Assembly: GCF_001975985.1 (NCBI RefSeq)
Contig: NZ_MTQF01000007.1
Span: forward strand, 62,001-126,000
Reading direction: 5' to 3'
DNA: 64,000 nucleotides
Origin: [Flexibacter] sp. ATCC 35103
GTDB taxonomy: Bacteria > Bacteroidota > Bacteroidia > Flavobacteriales > Flavobacteriaceae
The notes beneath the pieces are model-generated. The model did not search any database, was not told the DNA's origin, and saw only the letters and a program-made list of their open reading frames with translations. The translations under genes were made by a program, and so were the position numbers. Within the stretch, counting starts at the first letter, position 1; every line of letters begins with the position of its first letter. Below are positions 60,016-64,000 of this stretch, in pieces.

Positions 60016-62523
60016 ATGAAAAAGATAATATACGTTCTTACTTTGTTTTTTATTTTGCTAATGTCTTTTAGTGCAAATGCTCAGGATATAATAAAGTCTA
60101 AAGATTTAAGTACCTTAAAAGTCGATTATTTATCAGATGATGAAATAGCTAGAATTATTACTCAATTGAAAAATAATAAAGCAACTATTAATGACGCGGA
60201 ATCTATGCTTTTGTCAAAAGGTATGACTCAGACAGAATTCGATAAATTAAAAGAGCGAGTTACTGAATATGAAAAAAAGTATTCCAAAGACAAAGATAAG
60301 GACAAAGATAAGGATAAAGACAAAGAAGATAAAGAAGATAAACTAAAAAAGACAGAGAAAGACTCTGAGTTTAAAAGGAAGCAAGAGAAAATTAAAAATG
60401 AAAAAGTGAAGGATTCCTTAAATGCATTAATTTTTGGATCTGAACTATTTGATAATCCAACTTTAAATTTTGAGCCTGATCTAAAAATGGCAACGCCAAT
60501 AAATTATGTTCTTGGACCAGGTGATAAGTTAGAAGTAAGTGTATATGGTGTTCAGCAATTTGATGATACTGTTCCAGTAAATTTTGAAGGTAAAATAGCA
60601 ATTCAGAATGTTGGGCAAATTTCAGTATCAGGAATGTCTATTGAAGCGGTTTCTCAAAAAATAAAAGCTGCAATAGCAAGAGTATATAGTACGGTTAGAT
60701 CCGGACAATCCCAGGTTAGTGTAAGTTTAAGCGAAATAAGAACCATTAAGGTGACAATTGTGGGAGGAAAGCAACCGGGTAATTATTCGATTTCATCTCT
60801 GGCTTCGGTCTATAATGCTTTGCATTTAGCAGGTGGACCTGGTAAAAATGGAAGCTATAGAAATATTGAATTAATTCGAAATAATAAAGTTTATAAAAAT
60901 ATTGATATCTATAAGTTCTTAGTTAAAGGAGATCAATCTGATAATGTAAGCTTAAGAGATAATGATGTAATCAGGATTCCAGCGTATAGTCAGAGAGTTG
61001 TAGTTGAAGGTGAAGTAAAACGTCCGGGTATCTTCGAAATGAAAAACGGAGAGACTTTTACAGATTTATTATCTTTTGCTTCAGGTTTTAACGAATTTGC
61101 TTATACTGCATCTGTAAATGTATTGCAGAAAACAGGAAAAGAATTTAAGGTACATGATGTAAATGAAAGTGAATATAATTCTTATTTACCACAATCAGGA
61201 GATGTTTTTAGAGTAACTAAAATTTTGAATCGATTTGAAAATCGTATTAAGATTGAAGGAGCTGTTTTTAGACCGGATTATTATTCTTATAGTGACGGAA
61301 TGAGAATTTCAGATCTTATTACAAGAGCTGAAGGCCTTAAGGAAGATGCCTATACTAAAAGAGCAAGAATAATTCGTTTAAAAACAGATTTAAGTACAGA
61401 AATTGTAAATATTGATCTAAGTGCTGCTTTATCTGGAGATTTAAATTCTGACATTGAATTAAAAAGGGAAGATATTGTTACGGTTTATTCTATTCTTGAT
61501 TTTAGAGAAGAATATAAAATTACCATAGACGGTGAGGTAAAAAATCCTGGAGAATATGATTATTTCGAAAATTTAACCTTAAACGACCTTGTTGTTCAAG
61601 TTGGTGGTTTAACAGGTTCAGCATCTAAAAGAGTAGAAGTTGCTAGGATGGTTAAGTCTGATGTAATTGATGACTCTGATCCAAAACGTATTGAGCTAGT
61701 AGAACTTGAGATTAATGCAGAGAATAATGAACAAATTAAGAATTTTGTATTAAAGCCTTTTGATGTAATAAACATTCGTAAAATGGCAGTTTATGAAAAA
61801 CCTGAAATGGTAAAAGTAAGTGGTGCGGTAAGTTATCCAGGAAAATATGTTTTGGCTAATAAAAAAGAAACAGTTTACAATGTTGTGATGAGAGCAGGAG
61901 GATTAACGTCTATAGCTAATTTAGACGGTATGAAAATTAAAAGACCAATTAAGGAAGAGCAAATTGAGCAATTAGAAAGTGTTAATCTTAATCTTGATAA
62001 AAAACAGGCTGTTGAAGCAGAAAAAGAATTTAGTGTCGTAGAGAAGGATACACTTAGAGATAAATTATCTAAAAAGCTTAGAGATGAATTAAAATACGCA
62101 ACAATTCCTGTTAACTGGGAAAAAATTGTGAAAGATAAGAATCACTACTCAAATGTTACTTTATTTCCTGGTGATGAAATTGAAGTGGCAGTTTACAATG
62201 AAGGAGTTAAGGTTACAGGGAATGTATTGTTAACTTCAGAAATTCCCTATCGTAGTGGGAAAGGATTTAAATATTATATAAATGCTGTTGGAGGTGTAGA
62301 TTATAAAGGGTGGAAGAAAAAGGCATATATTATTTATCCAAATGGTAAAGCTTCTGTAACAGGGTCATTTTTGTTTTTTAGATCTTATCCAAAAGTAACT
62401 CCAGATTCTCAAATAGTCGTGCCGGAAAAACCTGAAATGAAGAGAATGAGTGCGGGAGAATGGGCTGGTCTTGGAAGTGTTTTGGCTAGTCTAGCATTAT
62501 TAATTGTTACTGCTTTTAAATAA
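60016..62523 (+). CDS. Large multi-SLBB polysaccharide exporter
   Basis: An 835-aa secreted protein with a type I signal peptide (1-22, ending ANAQ), not a lipoprotein. Next comes a charged linker (91-120) made of Lys-Asp repeats, a polysaccharide export domain (about 160-240, VLGPGDKLEVSVYG), then several SLBB domains (about 245, 335, 420, 510, 600 and 720), and a hydrophobic C-terminal helix. It is much larger than the Wza-like lipoprotein at 50073, and gives the locus a second exporter. The reading frame is intact. It precedes a Wzz-like gene by 7 nt. Confidence 0.85.
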   Translation: MKKIIYVLTLFFILLMSFSANAQDIIKSKDLSTLKVDYLSDDEIARIITQLKNNKATINDAESMLLSKGMTQTEFDKLKERVTEYEKKYSKDKDKDKDKDKDKEDKEDKLKKTEKDSEFKRKQEKIKNEKVKDSLNALIFGSELFDNPTLNFEPDLKMATPINYVLGPGDKLEVSVYGVQQFDDTVPVNFEGKIAIQNVGQISVSGMSIEAVSQKIKAAIARVYSTVRSGQSQVSVSLSEIRTIKVTIVGGKQPGNYSISSLASVYNALHLAGGPGKNGSYRNIELIRNNKVYKNIDIYKFLVKGDQSDNVSLRDNDVIRIPAYSQRVVVEGEVKRPGIFEMKNGETFTDLLSFASGFNEFAYTASVNVLQKTGKEFKVHDVNESEYNSYLPQSGDVFRVTKILNRFENRIKIEGAVFRPDYYSYSDGMRISDLITRAEGLKEDAYTKRARIIRLKTDLSTEIVNIDLSAALSGDLNSDIELKREDIVTVYSILDFREEYKITIDGEVKNPGEYDYFENLTLNDLVVQVGGLTGSASKRVEVARMVKSDVIDDSDPKRIELVELEINAENNEQIKNFVLKPFDVINIRKMAVYEKPEMVKVSGAVSYPGKYVLANKKETVYNVVMRAGGLTSIANLDGMKIKRPIKEEQIEQLESVNLNLDKKQAVEAEKEFSVVEKDTLRDKLSKKLRDELKYATIPVNWEKIVKDKNHYSNVTLFPGDEIEVAVYNEGVKVTGNVLLTSEIPYRSGKGFKYYINAVGGVDYKGWKKKAYIIYPNGKASVTGSFLFFRSYPKVTPDSQIVVPEKPEMKRMSAGEWAGLGSVLASLALLIVTAFK
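60286..60342 (+). repeat. In-frame GAC-AAA/GAT-AAG repeat in the exporter linker
   Basis: About nineteen codons of alternating Lys and Asp/Glu (residues 91-109) are encoded by 6-nt units with silent changes. Unit length is a multiple of three, so expansion or loss would change the linker length without a frameshift. Confidence 0.65.
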
Positions 62524-62530
62524 TAATTTG

Positions 62531-63598
62531 ATGGAGAATAAAGACATAAAAAATGAAGAAATTTCATTAAAAGAATTATTACAAAAAGGTAAGGAATGGT
62601 TTGATTATATTCTTTCACAATGGAAAATTATTTTAGTGGTAGGGTTATTTGGTGCGTTATTAGGATTATTATATTCTTATTCAAAAGAAACAACTTATAC
62701 TGCAACCCTGTCTTTTGCATTAGAAGATGACAAATCTGGAGGATATGGAGGAGCATTAGGTTTAGCTAGTTCTTTTGGGTTAGATTTAGGAGGAAGTGGT
62801 GGAGGAATTTTTACAGGATCTAACCTAACAGAATTGTTTAAATCAAGATCAATGGTTGAAAAAACGTTGTTATCACCTATTACCTTAGATGGAAAAAAGA
62901 TTTCTCTAGCAGAAATGTACATTCAAAAAAATGAATGGCGTAAAAACTGGAATAAAGACCCTAAATTTGCTAAGATTGAATTTCTGCCTAATGATGATCG
63001 TAAAAAGTTCTCAAGAATTCAAGATAGCATTATGGGAGTTATGTACAAAAATTTATCTCAAGGAGCTTTAAAAGTAGGTCAAAAAGATAAAAAAGTAGCT
63101 ATTGTAAACATTGATGTTTCGTATCCGGATGAATTGTTTGCAAAATACTTTTGTGAATCTTTGGCTAGTCAAGTAGGGAATTTTTATGTTGAGACTAAAA
63201 GTAAGAAGGCCAGGTTAAATATGGCTATTTTAGAGCGTCAAGTTGATTCTATTAGAAAAGAGCTAAATGGCGCCATTACTGGTGTTGCAGTTGCCACTGA
63301 TAATACATTTAATTTAAATCCAGCTTTGAATGTGCGACGTGCTCCTTCTTCCAGAAGACAGGTTGATGTACAGGCAAATACGGCTATATTAACTGAATTA
63401 GTGAAACAGGCTGAATTAGCGAAAGTAACTTTACGTAAAGAAACACCTTTAATTCAAGTTATTGATCGACCAATATTACCATTACCTAAAGAGCGTTTTG
63501 GAAAACTTAAAGGTATGATTATCGGAGGTTTTTTGGGAGGCTTTTTAATTGTTTTCTTTTTGGTTTTTAGGAGATTATTAAAACAGCTATTAGGGTAG
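62531..63598 (+). CDS. Wzz/chain-length-determinant-like protein
   Basis: A 355-aa inner-membrane protein with a Wzz domain: TM1 at about 32-50, a Gly-rich segment (about 65-92, DDKSGGYGGALGL), a large periplasmic helical region and a TM2 near 328-345. It lacks the kinase domain of the Wzc at 50877, so it would act as a co-polymerase without tyrosine kinase. I use the ATG at 62531 because it gives MENKDIKNEE with the expected N-terminus; an ATG at 62504 would overlap the upstream stop. It pairs with the large SLBB exporter. Confidence 0.85.
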   Translation: MENKDIKNEEISLKELLQKGKEWFDYILSQWKIILVVGLFGALLGLLYSYSKETTYTATLSFALEDDKSGGYGGALGLASSFGLDLGGSGGGIFTGSNLTELFKSRSMVEKTLLSPITLDGKKISLAEMYIQKNEWRKNWNKDPKFAKIEFLPNDDRKKFSRIQDSIMGVMYKNLSQGALKVGQKDKKVAIVNIDVSYPDELFAKYFCESLASQVGNFYVETKSKKARLNMAILERQVDSIRKELNGAITGVAVATDNTFNLNPALNVRRAPSSRRQVDVQANTAILTELVKQAELAKVTLRKETPLIQVIDRPILPLPKERFGKLKGMIIGGFLGGFLIVFFLVFRRLLKQLLG

Positions 63599-63620
63599 GA
63601 TTTATTTATTAATAAATAGA

Positions 63621-64000
63621 ATGAAAAATTATACTTTAAAAGTTCAGGAGGTTCGTAAAGAAACTAATGATACTGTAACAATATGTTTTAAACAGCCAGG
63701 ACTTAAAAAAATTAAATACTTAGCGGGACAATATTTAACACTTCAATTTAGAATCAATGGTAGAAGATATATTAGACCTTATTCATTTTCTTCGACACCC
63801 GGAATTGACTCCACACTCGATGTAACAGTGAAAAGAGTTCCTGGAGGAATTGTTTCTAATTATATTAATGATGTTGTAAAAGTTGAAGATGTTATTGAAG
63901 TACAAGAACCTTTAGGAGATTTTGTATTTGAATCAGATGACTCAATAAATTCCATTGTGTTTTGGGGCGTTGGTAGCGGAATTACGCCTTTGTTTTCAAT
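63621..64000 (+). CDS. FAD-dependent ferredoxin reductase-like protein, 5' part
   Basis: A gene cut by the window end; 126 complete codons are visible. It begins MKNYTLKVQEVRKETND. The FAD-binding FNR-type domain shows RPYSFSSTPG (RxYS, about 53-62), and GVGSGITPLFS near the end is the start of the NAD(P)-binding domain. No N-terminal 2Fe-2S domain is present; a C-terminal one may lie beyond the edge. It is 22 nt after the Wzz-like gene on the same strand. Possible roles are a sugar-deoxygenation or lipid-modification reductase; neither can be confirmed here. Confidence 0.75.
   Translation, partial: MKNYTLKVQEVRKETNDTVTICFKQPGLKKIKYLAGQYLTLQFRINGRRYIRPYSFSSTPGIDSTLDVTVKRVPGGIVSNYINDVVKVEDVIEVQEPLGDFVFESDDSINSIVFWGVGSGITPLFS

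Noticed and set aside
60286..60342. The Lys/Asp repeat as a phase-variable switch
   Set aside because: The unit is a multiple of three, so it cannot turn the gene on or off by frameshift.

Overview
The window is chromosomal DNA of a member of the Bacteroidota, most likely a Flavobacterium near F. johnsoniae. This rests on the low G+C content, tandem SusC/SusD outer-membrane pairs, an S46 dipeptidyl peptidase, intergenic TAnnTTTG promoter boxes with TTG/TTTG about 20 nt upstream, the absence of clear Shine-Dalgarno sites, and a ribosomal-protein cluster without tuf. No tRNA, rRNA, CRISPR array, prophage or insertion sequence was seen.

Layout. 1-12.2 kb is a mixed housekeeping region: the end of obg, an S46 peptidase, a TPR protein, mpl (murein-peptide recycling), GNAT, radC, a HAD phosphatase, rarA, a rhomboid protease, a DUF2490 protein and rlmB, plus two secreted proteins of unknown function. 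12.2-23.6 kb, on the minus strand, holds two paralogous SusCD pairs and a short Omp85/BamA-like protein. The first pair has a susD gene broken by a one-base frameshift. 23.7-41.3 kb is the str-S10-spc-alpha ribosomal supercluster: rpsL-rpsG-fusA-rpsJ, a terminator and new promoter, then rplC through rplQ with secY, infA, rpmJ and rpoA. 41.5-50 kb carries carA, eno, gltA, two tandem pentein-fold guanidine enzymes (an arginine-deiminase-like protein and CtlX), an XRE regulator, MarC, a CoA-binding protein and recR. 50-64 kb is a surface-polysaccharide locus: a Wza-like exporter, a Wzc tyrosine kinase, sugar-nucleotide enzymes (WbpP-like epimerase, Ugd, WbpO/TviB-like dehydrogenase, ManC, RmlB), an UpxY/NusG-like antiterminator in the middle, a second multi-SLBB exporter, a Wzz-like co-polymerase, and the start of an FAD-dependent reductase cut by the window end.

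How the genes fit together. The ribosomal block makes the ribosome core, RNA polymerase alpha, EF-G and the Sec channel. Sequence signals inside it (an internal promoter with a strong hairpin before rpsH, and a long bulged hairpin before rpsD) suggest separate control points. The polysaccharide block predicts a glycan containing uronic or aminouronic acids, with two sets of export parts and elongation control by the UpxY-like factor. Glycosyltransferases, flippase and polymerase are not in view and probably lie past the right edge.

Signals most worth a second look: the susD frameshift, the rpsD leader hairpin, the rpsH hairpin/promoter, the interspersed-repeat-like element before recR, the inverted repeat in front of ctlX, the UpxY gene with its structured leader, and promoter boxes so close to start codons that the mRNAs should be leaderless. 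No clearly new multi-gene system was found.
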